Shown: positions 53,682 to 62,256, numbered from the stretch's first letter. The stretch: DNA of 64,000 nt from Mycobacteroides saopaulense (GCF_001456355.1 NZ_CP010271.1:682001-746000); one strand, 5' to 3'. A program made the numbers and translations. Notes: a model not told the origin generated them from the sequence alone.

Positions 53682-54494
53682 ATGTTGGTTATCGATGTCG
53701 ACGACCCCGCCGATTCGAGGCTCGACAGCTTCCGCGATCTCAACAGCGTCGACCGCAGGCCCGACCTGCCCAGCGGCAAGGGCCTGGTGATCGCCGAGGG
53801 AGTGTTGGTGGTGCAGCGCATGCTGGCCTCGCGGTTCACGCCACACGCATTGCTGGGCACTGACCGTAGATTGACCGAACTGGCAGACGATCTGGAGTCT
53901 GTCGACGTGCCGTACTACCGGGCCAGTGCCGAGGTGATGGCGGAGGTCGTCGGCTTCCATCTGAATCGCGGGGTGCTTGCGGCGTCGCGGCGTCCCGAGG
54001 AACTTTCGGCGGCCGACCTGATGCGGCGCGCCCGCACCGTAGCGGTCCTTGAGGGCGTGAACGATCACGAGAATCTGGGCTCGATCTTCCGCAATGCCGC
54101 CGGCCTGGGTGTGGATGCCGTGTTCTTCGGCAGCGGTTGCGCCGACCCGCTGTATCGCAGGGCGGTGCGGGTGTCGATGGGCCATGCCCTGCTGGTGCCA
54201 TCCGCACGTCTTCCGGAGTGGCCAAAGTCCTTATATCGGATGCGGGACAACGGTTTCCGACTGTTGGCGATGACACCCGCAGGCGACTCCCGGGACTTGG
54301 CCACCGCGATTCCATCCTTGCGGGACGAGAAGGTGGCGTTGATGGTCGGAGCCGAAGGGCCGGGGCTGACGGATGCCGCGCTGCGCGCCAGCGATCTGCG
54401 GGTACGTATCCCCATGGCCAACGGTACCGATTCGCTGAACGTGGCCACCGCCGCCGCGCTGGCGTTCTACGAGCGCGCTAGGCTCGCGCCATGA
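53682..54494 (+). CDS. SpoU/TrmH family RNA 2'-O-methyltransferase (Rv0881-like)
   Basis: 270 residues from ATG 53682, directly after the MFS stop. The three SpoU knot motifs are present: NDHENLGSIFRNAAGLGVDA, MVGAEGPGLTD and IPMANGTDSLNVATAAALA. An N-terminal substrate-binding domain of about 100 residues precedes the knot. It should 2'-O-methylate a ribosomal or transfer RNA; the target is not readable. Confidence 0.92.
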   Translation: MLVIDVDDPADSRLDSFRDLNSVDRRPDLPSGKGLVIAEGVLVVQRMLASRFTPHALLGTDRRLTELADDLESVDVPYYRASAEVMAEVVGFHLNRGVLAASRRPEELSAADLMRRARTVAVLEGVNDHENLGSIFRNAAGLGVDAVFFGSGCADPLYRRAVRVSMGHALLVPSARLPEWPKSLYRMRDNGFRLLAMTPAGDSRDLATAIPSLRDEKVALMVGAEGPGLTDAALRASDLRVRIPMANGTDSLNVATAAALAFYERARLAP

Positions 54495-54769
54495 CCGGCC
54501 ACGACTCCGATACCCCCTGGGTAGAGGGCATCGTTTCGGCGATGTGTGTGGCCGTCGTGGTTGCGGTAGGTGTGGTGGTGCTGAGCCTGGGCCTGGTCCA
54601 CGTGCATCCGCTCTGGGCGGTGCTGCTCAATATCGTTGCAGTGGGCGGTCTTTCGCCGACGTTATGGAGCTGGCGGGAACGCCCGGTGCTGCGATGGTTC
54701 GTTCTGGGTATCGCCATTGGGATAGCCGGCGGGTGGGTGGCGGCCGTCGTGATGGCCCTGATCACCTAG
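54491..54769 (+). CDS. DUF2537 membrane protein (Rv0882-like)
   Basis: 92 residues; ATG 54491 overlaps the end of the methyltransferase gene by 4 nt. Three hydrophobic helices (VSAMCVAVVVAVGVVVLS, LLNIVAVGGLSPTLW, FVLGIAIGIAGGWVAAVVM). The position and size match Rv0882. Function unknown. Confidence 0.82.
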   Translation: MTGHDSDTPWVEGIVSAMCVAVVVAVGVVVLSLGLVHVHPLWAVLLNIVAVGGLSPTLWSWRERPVLRWFVLGIAIGIAGGWVAAVVMALIT

Positions 54770-54780
54770 CTGCGAGGCGT

Positions 54781-55602
54781 TTAGTTCTGGCCGCTGGAGC
54801 GAACGCCCAGTAGCACGTCTTCCCACGTGGGTACCGCTGGCTTGTTGCGCCGTGAGCGGCGCGGCGCGGCCGGCGGCGGGGTGTCGGCGGGCTCTTCGAC
54901 GGCCACGGATTCCGACTCGGGTTCCGGCAGCGGCGCGGGGTGCTCGTCGAACAACTCGGGTTCGGGATCGGGGAGTAGCGGGGCCACCGGCGCGAGGGGG
55001 CGCAGGCTGCGGGTGAACGTCGGATCGATCAGCTCTCGAGCGGAATCGTCGAGCGCGGTCACCGTGCCACCGTGGGCTCCTGGCGTGAACCGGAAGTGCG
55101 CCTTGTTGTCGGAACGGCCGGCCCGCCATAGCAGCTGGACGGTCCACCGGCCGTCCTCGACCTTCCATGCGTCCCATTCGATGGCATCGGGGTCCAGCCC
55201 CCGCGCGAACATCGCGCCGGAGACGGTGTCACCGAGCGTGCTGACCGTGGGTCCGTCGTTGCGCACCGGGTGTGCCGCAGTGGCCATCTCTGCCGCGCGC
55301 TGGCGTTCCAGCAACACCGGATGGGCGAACCGCTCGATGCGCGACACGTCGACGCCGGCGGCGGTGGCGACTTGCTGGACGGTGGCGCCGGCGCGGATGC
55401 GGGCCTGAATTTCCCGGGGTCGCAACGAGCTCTCCATTTCGATCTGAATCTGCCCCAGGCGGGACAGGTCGCCCCGAGCGGCCGCCCGGAGTCTGTCGTC
55501 GGCATCGATCGCGAACTTGTCGGTGCCCCTGGAGCCATCGGACTCCTGGCAGATCACTCGCTTGCCGTCGGCCGATAAGCCGATGACTTTCAGTTCGCGC
55601 AT
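54781..55602 (-). CDS. sepH: cell-division protein SepH (DUF3071)
   Basis: 273 residues from ATG 55602. N-terminal helix-turn-helix-like domain (MRELKVIGLSADGKRVICQE; EIQARIRAGATVQQVATAAG; VSRIERFAHPVLLERQRAAE) of SepH, the actinobacterial FtsZ-binding protein. The C-terminal region is acidic/Pro-rich and less conserved, ending with RRSRRNKPAVPTWEDVLLG. Corresponds to Rv0883c; the gene that follows it in M. tuberculosis (serC) is not present here. Convergent with the DUF2537 gene. Confidence 0.88.
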   Translation of the reverse strand: MRELKVIGLSADGKRVICQESDGSRGTDKFAIDADDRLRAAARGDLSRLGQIQIEMESSLRPREIQARIRAGATVQQVATAAGVDVSRIERFAHPVLLERQRAAEMATAAHPVRNDGPTVSTLGDTVSGAMFARGLDPDAIEWDAWKVEDGRWTVQLLWRAGRSDNKAHFRFTPGAHGGTVTALDDSARELIDPTFTRSLRPLAPVAPLLPDPEPELFDEHPAPLPEPESESVAVEEPADTPPPAAPRRSRRNKPAVPTWEDVLLGVRSSGQN

Positions 55603-55752
55603 GTTGCCCTCCTCGCCTGGACTGGATAACCCAGTTCTTGGGGACCTTAGTGCAGGTAGATGGTGGTTCCACGGTGACACGCGGGGGCGGGGGCTACTTG
55701 CTTTTACGGGCGGTTCGCGCTATGTGACGCATGTGGCAGATGTTGTTTGCCA

Positions 55753-56247
55753 CTATGGGCACATGACCTCGACCTGGAACGACTTGATGACGCCTCCCGT
55801 GCCGCTGCCATCGTCACCCCAGACGGTGCCCTTGACGGAGTAGTGCTTGCCGTCTTTGGTGAGGGTGGCGCTCTCGCCGTCTTTCTTGAGTAGTTCGTAG
55901 TACATGAATTTGAGCCCGTTGATCTCGCCCAGGTTGACGGTCTCGAGCGCGGGTGGCTCTCCTGTGAGGGTCAGCCCGCGTGCATAGGGGTCTTTTGTGA
56001 CGCTGATGAACGTCCGTTGCTCGTACGTGTCGCATCTGACGGGGACCCCGGCTACCACAGTCAGAGCGCCGACCGTCATCGTCGCGGTGCCGCCTTCCGG
56101 CTTGCTGGACTGTCCGGGCTTGGCAGGGCTGGTGGCGACATGGGTGGCGGTATCGGTGATCGTCGTGATCCCCGTGCTTGCGGTGCAGCCAGACTGGGTG
56201 GCAGCCACCATGGCCACGCCGATGACGGCGGTCCACACTCGTTTCAT
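55753..56247 (-). CDS. LpqH-like lipoprotein
   Basis: 164 residues from ATG 56247. Signal peptide and lipobox TQSGC (Cys21). The mature domain has the 19-kDa antigen pattern: TATMTVGALTVVAGVPVRCD, GLKFMYYELLKKDGESATLT, HYSVKGTVWG and a terminal VEVMCP. It is a diverged paralogue of the next gene. Exported and lipid-anchored; function unknown. Confidence 0.85.
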   Translation of the reverse strand: MKRVWTAVIGVAMVAATQSGCTASTGITTITDTATHVATSPAKPGQSSKPEGGTATMTVGALTVVAGVPVRCDTYEQRTFISVTKDPYARGLTLTGEPPALETVNLGEINGLKFMYYELLKKDGESATLTKDGKHYSVKGTVWGDDGSGTGGVIKSFQVEVMCP

Positions 56248-56275
56248 AGTGTCCCCCTTGTTCTCCCGAGACAGA

Positions 56276-56309
56276 CTAGCCGGGCAACACGATGGTGCTG
56301 CCCGGCTAG
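56276..56309 (-). terminator. hairpin between the two LpqH-like genes
   Basis: CTAGCCGGGCA / TGCCCGGCTAG, an 11-bp perfect stem with a 12-base loop, about 17 bases after the stop of the upstream lipoprotein gene. Probably a terminator of that gene, so the two LpqH-like genes are transcribed separately. Confidence 0.75.
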
Positions 56310-56325
56310 ATCGGTGGTGCACGCC

Positions 56326-56802
56326 CTAGGGGCAGGTGACCTCGATTTCGAATGGCTTGTTGGAAGGCTGCATCGGGTTGGCCATGTCAACGGCGATGGC
56401 GGTTCCCTCGATGTGGTACTTCTTGCCGTCTTTGGTGGCCTTGGCGCTGGCACCGGGGGTGCCCTCGGAGAACGCCAGCGATTGTCCGTTGAGGCTGCCG
56501 AGCCCCGCCGACTTCACCGTTGGAGAATCGCCTTCTGTCACCACGGCGCCGAAGCCCTGGGCACCGCTGCCGATGACGATGTTGACGTTGCCGTTCGAAG
56601 CCTGGCAGACGACCGCGCCCTCGATCTTCTGTTCCTTACCGTCGATGGTGACCTTGGCGCTGCTGTTGGTAGCCACCGCGCCGCCGTTGTTGCTGACGGT
56701 GGTGCCCTTGGTTTCGGACTTGTCCTTATCGCTCGAACAACCGACCAGACCTGCGGCGACAATCGCCGCGCCGCCAATGGCGACCACAAGCCCACGCTTC
56801 AT
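56326..56802 (-). CDS. LpqH-like (19-kDa antigen type) lipoprotein
   Basis: 158 residues from ATG 56802, close to LpqH length. Signal peptide with lipobox GLVGC (Cys22), then KVTIDGKEQKIEGAVVCQAS, GSGAQGFGAVVTEGD and a terminal FEIEVTCP. The mature half with two cysteines is typical of LpqH. A surface lipoprotein of mycobacteria; a role in envelope or signalling is known for the family, but the exact function is not. Confidence 0.88.
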   Translation of the reverse strand: MKRGLVVAIGGAAIVAAGLVGCSSDKDKSETKGTTVSNNGGAVATNSSAKVTIDGKEQKIEGAVVCQASNGNVNIVIGSGAQGFGAVVTEGDSPTVKSAGLGSLNGQSLAFSEGTPGASAKATKDGKKYHIEGTAIAVDMANPMQPSNKPFEIEVTCP

Positions 56803-56892
56803 AGCGTTCTCCTTATATGTGATGAGGGGTGGAGCCGAACAGGACAAAGTATGGGGCGGTAACGGGGCCCGGTACGCAGAACGCGGGTATAC

Positions 56893-57201
56893 CTACGTAC
56901 CCAGATTTGCAACGTCGATACCGGCTGAGAGAAGGACTATCGCGACCATCGTCAGGGTGGTCAGCACAATCGGTTTGCCGCCGTGTTGCCAGTGCCCACG
57001 GGCCAGCGCGTGATGGCGCACCGTGCTGATCGCGACAATCCCGAGCACGACCGCGGTGGCGATCAATGACGCGACCGCGGTGTGTTTGTGGATCAGTGCG
57101 TGGGTCAGGAACACCGCTGCCGTTCCGGCGGCAGCCAACCCGGTGCGGAGCCAGGCCAGTGCAGTGCGTTCGATGGCGTGCGTCTCGGGGTCCGGCTTCA
57201 T
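56893..57201 (-). CDS. DUF202 membrane protein
   Basis: 102 residues from ATG 57201, overlapping the upstream stop (ATGA). ERTALAWLRTGLAAAG is the DUF202 signature, followed by two further hydrophobic helices. Coupled to a second DUF202 gene upstream, giving a tandem pair of small membrane proteins, possibly a heteromer. Function unknown. Confidence 0.82.
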   Translation of the reverse strand: MKPDPETHAIERTALAWLRTGLAAAGTAAVFLTHALIHKHTAVASLIATAVVLGIVAISTVRHHALARGHWQHGGKPIVLTTLTMVAIVLLSAGIDVANLGT

Positions 57202-57542
57202 CGATAGAAGACCGCAACCGATGCCAGGATCGCGACCAGCCCGATGCTCACCGCGAGTAAGGGCACCAAGAGAGTCCCCTTCAATGGTTGGTCCCGGTCC
57301 ATCCGGTCCTTCACGTCGCGCCAATGCGCGTACGCGCCTATCGACACCACCACCGCGAGCGCCAGGCAGGATGCGGCAAGCACATGTCGGACCCCGGCGT
57401 GGTGAAACGGCTGGACGAGGGTTTGGACGGCGACGCCGCCGGCCAGTAGTCCGAGTGCGGTGCGAATCCACGAGAGGAATGTGCGTTCGTTGGCCAGGGT
57501 GAAGCGGTAATCAATCTTGCGATCCTCAGGCGGTTCCGTCAC
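57198..57542 (-). CDS. DUF202 (YidH-like) membrane protein
   Basis: 114 residues from GTG 57542. The N-terminal RFTLANERTFLSWIRTALGL is a clear DUF202 signature; three hydrophobic helices follow. A second, shorter DUF202 gene overlaps its stop. Function unknown. Confidence 0.86.
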   Translation of the reverse strand: MTEPPEDRKIDYRFTLANERTFLSWIRTALGLLAGGVAVQTLVQPFHHAGVRHVLAASCLALAVVVSIGAYAHWRDVKDRMDRDQPLKGTLLVPLLAVSIGLVAILASVAVFYR

Positions 57543-57596
57543 CCCGCCAACTTACCGAGCATGGCAGTGGGAGCCGCCAGGGTTCCCAACTAGAAT

Positions 57597-57632
57597 CTAT
57601 CAAAATAGATACGAACGTGCTCAATTTGATAG
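57597..57632. promoter_or_regulatory. operator region: TATC-AAAATA-GATA and wider inverted repeat
   Basis: TATCAAAATAGATA (57598-57611) is a TATC-N6-GATA palindrome, and CTATCAAA (57597-57604) with TTTGATAG (57625-57632) forms a second inverted repeat across it. It lies 14 to 49 bases before the ATG of the saccharopine-dehydrogenase-like gene. The same TATC-N6-GATA appears at 61240-61253. Confidence 0.55.
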
Positions 57633-57645
57633 GTACTATGGCCGC

Positions 57646-58875
57646 ATGAAGGTTCTGGCTTTGGGCGGAGCGGGTGCAATGGGTGCAGTAGCCGTGCGCA
57701 CCGCAGTCGAGGTGCCGGGTGTGCAGGAAATCGTCATCGCCGATCGCGATCTCGGCGCTGCCGAAAGATTGGCACGGCAGTTAGGGCAGAGCCGCATACC
57801 GGTCCGGTCCGTCGAGGTCGACGTCACCGACGGGGCGGCCTTGCGCCGAGCGCTCGATCCGGTCGATCTCGTGCTGAACACCGTCGGGCCCTACTTCCGA
57901 TTCGGATTGACGGTCCTGCATGCGGCACTTGACACGAGAACTCACTATCTCGATATCTGCGACGACTGGGAGCCGACGCTGCAGATGCTCGACCTGGATG
58001 GGCGGGCGCGTGAGCATGGGGTCTGTGCGGTGATCGGCATGGGCGCGAGTCCGGGGATAAGTAATCTGCTCGCCGCCACCGCCGCGGCGGAGCTCGATTC
58101 GGTTCACGATGTCTACACGGCGTGGCCTGTGGATGCCGTCGGTGCCGAGGGCGCTACCGAAGGAAGTACCCCGCTGCTGGGTCCCGATGGGCGTCCGACC
58201 GCCGCTGCGGTGCATTGGATGGAGCAGGCCAGCGGCACTATCACCGCCGTCGTTGCCGGGCGACTGGTCGAGAAGCGCCCGTTGAGCCCGGTCACGTTGA
58301 CATTGCCTGCCGGACATCGGGGCACCGCGTACTCGATCGGTCATCCGGAGCCGATTACCTTGCAGCGCAGCCTAAAACCGAGTGGCGACGCGCTGAACCT
58401 CATGGTCATCGAACCCTGGACGGTGGCATATCTCGGTACCCTGCGATCCGATATCGACGCAGGCTCGCTCACTCTGGAGCAGGCCGCTGAGGCGTTCGCG
58501 ACTCCCGGCTTGCGGCGTACGGTGCGCTCCGCGTGCGCGGCGCTGCGTCTGCGAGGACCCGGTTCACTCCCGCCGTTCTTTGCAGCAGTCACCGGTGACC
58601 GGCGAGGGGATCGGGTCGCTGTCTTGGCTCGGCTGAACCTATCTGGTACGCAGTTGAATCCGATCAAAAGTGCGCTACAAGATATGGCTCGCATCACCGG
58701 TGTGCCGCTGGCGCTGGGCATGGCGCAGGTGATTGGGGGGCAGGCGCGTAGGCCGGGGGTTCGCCCACCCGAGTCGGTTATCGAACCGGGGCGCTTCTTC
58801 GCCGATCTCGGGCGGACGCTTGGGTGTGAGGCTGGGGTCTCGCCGTATCTGGTCGAACGAGGAACATTGCCTTGA
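57646..58875 (+). CDS. saccharopine-dehydrogenase-like NAD(P)-binding protein
   Basis: 409 residues from ATG 57646. Rossmann start VLALGGAGAMGAVAVRTAVE, then DLVLNTVGPYFRFGLTVLHA and HYLDICDDW. The C-terminal part contains APSISPG-like GMGASPGISNLLAATAAAEL, characteristic of the saccharopine dehydrogenase/trans-acting enoyl reductase superfamily. Probably an NAD(P)-dependent oxidoreductase; the substrate is unknown. A PaaX-like regulator lies 68 nt downstream. Confidence 0.85.
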   Translation: MKVLALGGAGAMGAVAVRTAVEVPGVQEIVIADRDLGAAERLARQLGQSRIPVRSVEVDVTDGAALRRALDPVDLVLNTVGPYFRFGLTVLHAALDTRTHYLDICDDWEPTLQMLDLDGRAREHGVCAVIGMGASPGISNLLAATAAAELDSVHDVYTAWPVDAVGAEGATEGSTPLLGPDGRPTAAAVHWMEQASGTITAVVAGRLVEKRPLSPVTLTLPAGHRGTAYSIGHPEPITLQRSLKPSGDALNLMVIEPWTVAYLGTLRSDIDAGSLTLEQAAEAFATPGLRRTVRSACAALRLRGPGSLPPFFAAVTGDRRGDRVAVLARLNLSGTQLNPIKSALQDMARITGVPLALGMAQVIGGQARRPGVRPPESVIEPGRFFADLGRTLGCEAGVSPYLVERGTLP

Positions 58876-58943
58876 TTCGATCGTTGTTGCGCCGAACGTA
58901 GGATGGTTGAACACAATCGGTGGCTGCTTCGTGAGGTGAACGT

Positions 58944-59804
58944 TTGGACATCCAGCACGTCCTGAACACCGACGTCTCCACCCGCAGCGTGGTCGAGAGC
59001 ATGATCCGTGAGGACGCCACGATTGCCGCCGGCGAGCTCTATGACGTCGCAAACATTCTCGGCATGAGTGATCAGCAGGTTCGTCTATGCGTCAAGCGCC
59101 TTGTCGCGGAAGGTCGTTTTACGCAAGATGGGCGGGGGCGCAAGGCGATCTTGCGTGCCACGGAGGCCACGCGCGGCGCTCTCGAACCGGACCTCGAATT
59201 CGTGCGCTACATGTACGAGCAAGATCGGGGACATGTCCCGTGGGACGGCCGTTGGCATCTTGTCGCGTTCGCGATACCCGAATCCTCCCGCGCCGCCCGT
59301 GATGCGATGCGCGGGGAGGTGGTGCGGTTGGGCGGTGCGCCGATCCAGGGCGGTCTCTACGTGTGTGCCAACGCCTGGGAGAGTCGAATCAGCGCGCTCG
59401 CGGGACAGCTCGACGTGGCTGAACACACTACGACCTTCACCACCACAGACCTCGTGATCGGCGGACAGTCGGGTGCGCGTGAGCTGGCCGAGCGGCTGTG
59501 GCCGATCGATGCGATCGCCGACCGGCACCGCAGACTTCTGGCGGTGTCGGAAGGAACGCTTCCCGCCCTGCGCACCGCGTCCCATACCGAACTTCTCACT
59601 CTTGCCGTCGCGCTGGCGGCGGAGTTCACGCGGGCCGTCGAGCCCGACCCGCTGCTGCCGCCGCAGCTGCTCCCGCAACCCTGGATCGGTACGGCAGCCC
59701 GGGCGGCGGTCGCCGCATGCTGGGCTGAGATGGCGAAAACCGAAGCCGAACAGCCGATCCGACTGTTCCGCTGGTATGCCGGGGCGGTTCGCCAGATCAT
59801 CTGA
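58944..59804 (+). CDS. PaaX family transcriptional regulator
   Basis: 286 residues from TTG 58944, with GAGGTGA 7 bases upstream. Winged-helix N-terminus (LGMSDQQVRLCVKRLVAEGR) followed by a PaaX-type central domain (WDGRWHLVAFAIPESSRAAR; LRRLGFAP-like RLGGAPIQGGLYVC) and C-terminal helical domain. PaaX-like repressors respond to acyl-CoA, for example phenylacetyl-CoA. It lies between two genes bearing a shared TATC-N6-GATA site, its likely targets. Confidence 0.85.
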   Translation: MDIQHVLNTDVSTRSVVESMIREDATIAAGELYDVANILGMSDQQVRLCVKRLVAEGRFTQDGRGRKAILRATEATRGALEPDLEFVRYMYEQDRGHVPWDGRWHLVAFAIPESSRAARDAMRGEVVRLGGAPIQGGLYVCANAWESRISALAGQLDVAEHTTTFTTTDLVIGGQSGARELAERLWPIDAIADRHRRLLAVSEGTLPALRTASHTELLTLAVALAAEFTRAVEPDPLLPPQLLPQPWIGTAARAAVAACWAEMAKTEAEQPIRLFRWYAGAVRQII

Positions 59805-60183
59805 AGGGTTCGGTACAGGTCATCCGTGCCAGTGCTGCGCAGCCCAGCAGGGCGCCCAGAACTGTCAACATGAACCAGAACCAGCCCCACGAGGGTGGCA
59901 GCGGAACGAGTAGGAGCACGGCCACCACGTACACGCCGACAGCCAGGCGAAGGCGTAGGACCCCGCTGAGTCGAGCAAGCGTCACCGCGGTGCTGATTCT
60001 GCGCAGGATGATCAGGTTCGCGGCGAGCATTCCGAGCAGAAACGCCAGGCCGAGCAGCTGCACCCACGGGGGCGGGGTGCCCGCCCACGGTAAAGCGAAC
60101 GGTGCCGTCGCCGCCGCGAGCGCGACCGCGCCCACGGCCTCGCAGAATGCCAGCCTTCGGATCGTGTGTTGCCTAGCGGTCAT
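59797..60183 (-). CDS. four-helix membrane protein (unrecognised)
   Basis: 128 residues from ATG 60183. Four hydrophobic segments (FCEAVGAVALAAATAPFALP, VQLLGLAFLLGMLAANLIIL, RLAVGVYVVAVLLLVPLP, FWFMLTVLGALLGCAALA). It overlaps the end of the convergent PaaX-like gene by 8 nt and follows the hydrolase gene by 2 nt, probably in one operon. Family not recognised. Confidence 0.72.
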   Translation of the reverse strand: MTARQHTIRRLAFCEAVGAVALAAATAPFALPWAGTPPPWVQLLGLAFLLGMLAANLIILRRISTAVTLARLSGVLRLRLAVGVYVVAVLLLVPLPPSWGWFWFMLTVLGALLGCAALARMTCTEPFR

Positions 60184-60185
60184 GG

Positions 60186-61229
60186 TCAGCGCACTGGTTG
60201 TGCCGCAACGTAGTTCCGCAGGTCATCCAGATAGTCTGAGGCGAAGAGCGAACGCGGGGCAAACATCGCGACCAGTGTCGAACGCCAGTTCTGGTCGTTG
60301 TCGAGGTCTGCTTTGGCGATGTTGTGCGACGCGTGGGGGTATCGCCGCACGGTCAACTGTCGTGGCGGCAGTATCCGGCGGTAGACCCGATCCGTCTCGT
60401 TGACGTCGACATTGAGATCCTCGTCGCCGAGGGCGAGCAGGACCGGAACCTTGATGCGCGGGAGGATTTCGGTCACGTCGGACAGATAGTTTTTACGGAC
60501 GAAGTTCCAGCGATCTGCCGACATGAGGTCCGGGTCCTGTTGGGCCGCAAGATATTGTTCGTATGTCGCGCCGTCGTGCAACGCTCGCAGCCCGGCGTCG
60601 CGGCGGTTCAGGGCCGCGGCACTCTCCTCCTCTGAGGCGCCGCGGTGCCGCATCTCCGCGAGCAGGTTGAACTCTCCTTGTCGCAGCCAATTGACGGCCG
60701 CACCAACGAGAATCACGAACTGAAGATCGGGACGATGCACCGCGACCTCGGGCACCACCCAACCTCCCTGGCTGATACCCCACACGCCGATTCGTCTTGG
60801 ATCGATATCGGCGCGGCCATGTGCCCAATCGATGGCGGCCTCTGCTTCCGCAGCGCGATCGTGCATGCTTTGGTTCAGCCAATTGCCGGGAGCGCCATCA
60901 ATTCCCGGCTTGTTCCAGGACAATGAGGCGTAGCCGGCCTTCGCAAACGACTCCCAGATCGGCTTGTAGAAATCGCTTCTCGTGGAGTTGGCCGGCCCAT
61001 CGCCGTGCACGAACACCACCAGGCCGAAGGGTCCGTTCCCGTGTTGAGGCAGGGCGAGGGTCGCCCGGAGCGGTTGCACCGAGCTGGGGATCGTCACCTG
61101 TTCTTCACGGATTGCGAAGTCATTGGCGAATATCACCCAGCCACCCGCGGCAAGGATCAGTGCGACCACGCAGGCGATCCCGATGAGCAGAGACCGCCTA
61201 CTCCCTCGCGAGATGGAACTATCAAACAC
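60186..61229 (-). CDS. membrane-anchored alpha/beta hydrolase
   Basis: 347 residues from GTG 61229. One N-terminal helix (LIGIACVVALILAAGGWVIF), then a dienelactone-hydrolase/peptidase-S9-like fold: LVVFVHGDGPANSTRSDFY, nucleophile motif GVWGISQGGWVVPE, acid in LALGDEDLNVDV, and His in RYPHASHNIAK. The catalytic domain is therefore extracytoplasmic. Its promoter carries a 16-bp perfect palindrome. It may cleave an ester or amide taken up from outside. Confidence 0.87.
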   Translation of the reverse strand: MFDSSISRGSRRSLLIGIACVVALILAAGGWVIFANDFAIREEQVTIPSSVQPLRATLALPQHGNGPFGLVVFVHGDGPANSTRSDFYKPIWESFAKAGYASLSWNKPGIDGAPGNWLNQSMHDRAAEAEAAIDWAHGRADIDPRRIGVWGISQGGWVVPEVAVHRPDLQFVILVGAAVNWLRQGEFNLLAEMRHRGASEEESAAALNRRDAGLRALHDGATYEQYLAAQQDPDLMSADRWNFVRKNYLSDVTEILPRIKVPVLLALGDEDLNVDVNETDRVYRRILPPRQLTVRRYPHASHNIAKADLDNDQNWRSTLVAMFAPRSLFASDYLDDLRNYVAAQPVR

Positions 61230-61238
61230 AAAACGATC

Positions 61239-61261
61239 GTATCAGTACTGATACATGTATC
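61239..61261. promoter_or_regulatory. overlapping palindromes GTATCAGTACTGATAC and GATACATGTATC
   Basis: A perfect 16-bp palindrome at 61239-61254 overlaps a perfect 12-bp palindrome at 61250-61261. The first contains TATC-AGTACT-GATA, the same TATC-N6-GATA as upstream of the gene at 57646. It lies directly in front of the hydrolase start, with the end of ohr on the other side. Confidence 0.65.
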
Positions 61262-61266
61262 GGGCC

Positions 61267-61689
61267 TCAGTCATCGGTCACCGTGAGTGTGACGTCGATG
61301 TTGCCGCGGGTTGCATTGGAGTAGGGGCACACCTGGTGGGCCTTCTCGGTCAGTTGTTGCGCGGCCTGATGGTCGAGGTTGGGCAGGGTGACTTCGAGTT
61401 CGACCGCCAGGCCGAAGCCGCCGTTGTCGAGCTGGCCAATGGAGACCCGCGCTCCGACCGAGGAATCCGAGACGTCGGCCTTCTCTTGGCGGCCGATCAT
61501 CCGCAGGGCCGAGTGGAAGCACGCGGCATAGCCCACCGCGAAAAGCTGCTCGGGGTTGGTGCCGTTGCCGCTACCGCCCATTTCCGTCGGAATGGCCAGC
61601 TCAAGATCGAGTCTGCCGTCGGACGAGCGGCCCCTGCCGTCGCGCCCTTCCCCGGTGGCCAGGGCCTCGGCGGTGTAGACGATGTTCAT
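61267..61689 (-). CDS. ohr: organic hydroperoxide resistance protein Ohr
   Basis: 140 residues from ATG 61689, overlapping the ohrR stop (ATGA). The two peroxidatic cysteines are in AACFHSALRM and VCPYSNATRGN. A thiol peroxidase that reduces organic hydroperoxides. Co-transcribed with ohrR, which senses the peroxide. Confidence 0.95.
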   Translation of the reverse strand: MNIVYTAEALATGEGRDGRGRSSDGRLDLELAIPTEMGGSGNGTNPEQLFAVGYAACFHSALRMIGRQEKADVSDSSVGARVSIGQLDNGGFGLAVELEVTLPNLDHQAAQQLTEKAHQVCPYSNATRGNIDVTLTVTDD

Positions 61690-62132
61690 GCGGATTCCTT
61701 TCGTAGTGATGCGTTGAGGGCATCGGTCAGTTTGTGGACCGCATCGCGCAGGTCCGCGGCCTCTCGTTCGCTGATGCCGGTCGAGAGGCCGAGTTGTTCC
61801 GGAATGCACTGGGCCTTGCGTTCCAGGCGACGGCCTGCCGGGCTCAGCGTTACCTCGACCAGTCGCTCGTCGGAGGCGGACCTCTCGCGCGAGATGAATC
61901 CGTTGGCTTCCAAGCGCTTCAGCAGAGGGGACAGCGTCCCGGAGTCAAGTCGTAGCCGTTCGCCAAGTCGGCCGACGGTGACGCGCCCCTCTTCCCAGAG
62001 CACCAAGAGCACGAGGTACTGCGGATAGGTCAGATTCAGTTCGGTCAGGAGCGGCCGATATGCCGCGGTCATCGCACGCGACGCCGAATACAGGGCGAAG
62101 CAGAGCTGGCGGTCGAGCCCGACGGTGGCCAT
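61686..62132 (-). CDS. ohrR: MarR-type organic peroxide sensor OhrR
   Basis: 148 residues from ATG 62132. The reactive Cys is in LDRQLCFALYSASRAM near the N-terminus; the winged helix reads VTVGRLGERLRLDSGTLSPL. Oxidation of this Cys releases it from DNA. The perfect palindrome CACAATTCAATTGTG lies 16 bases upstream of its start, so it is autoregulated together with ohr. Confidence 0.93.
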   Translation of the reverse strand: MATVGLDRQLCFALYSASRAMTAAYRPLLTELNLTYPQYLVLLVLWEEGRVTVGRLGERLRLDSGTLSPLLKRLEANGFISRERSASDERLVEVTLSPAGRRLERKAQCIPEQLGLSTGISEREAADLRDAVHKLTDALNASLRKESA

Positions 62133-62147
62133 AGAAGAACGATAGTC

Positions 62148-62162
62148 CACAATTCAATTGTG
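62148..62162. promoter_or_regulatory. OhrR operator CACAATT-C-AATTGTG
   Basis: A perfect 7+1+7 inverted repeat, matching the known OhrR operator pattern (TACAATT-AATTGTA type), directly upstream of ohrR and near the start of the divergent glycosyltransferase gene. Confidence 0.85.
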
Positions 62163-62256
62163 TACAACCAATCTTGCCGAGACCGGGTTGGGCGGGCGGC
62201 CGGACCGGGCGGCGCTCACAGGAAACTCGCAGCCGCAACCCAGTGACACCGTAGCC

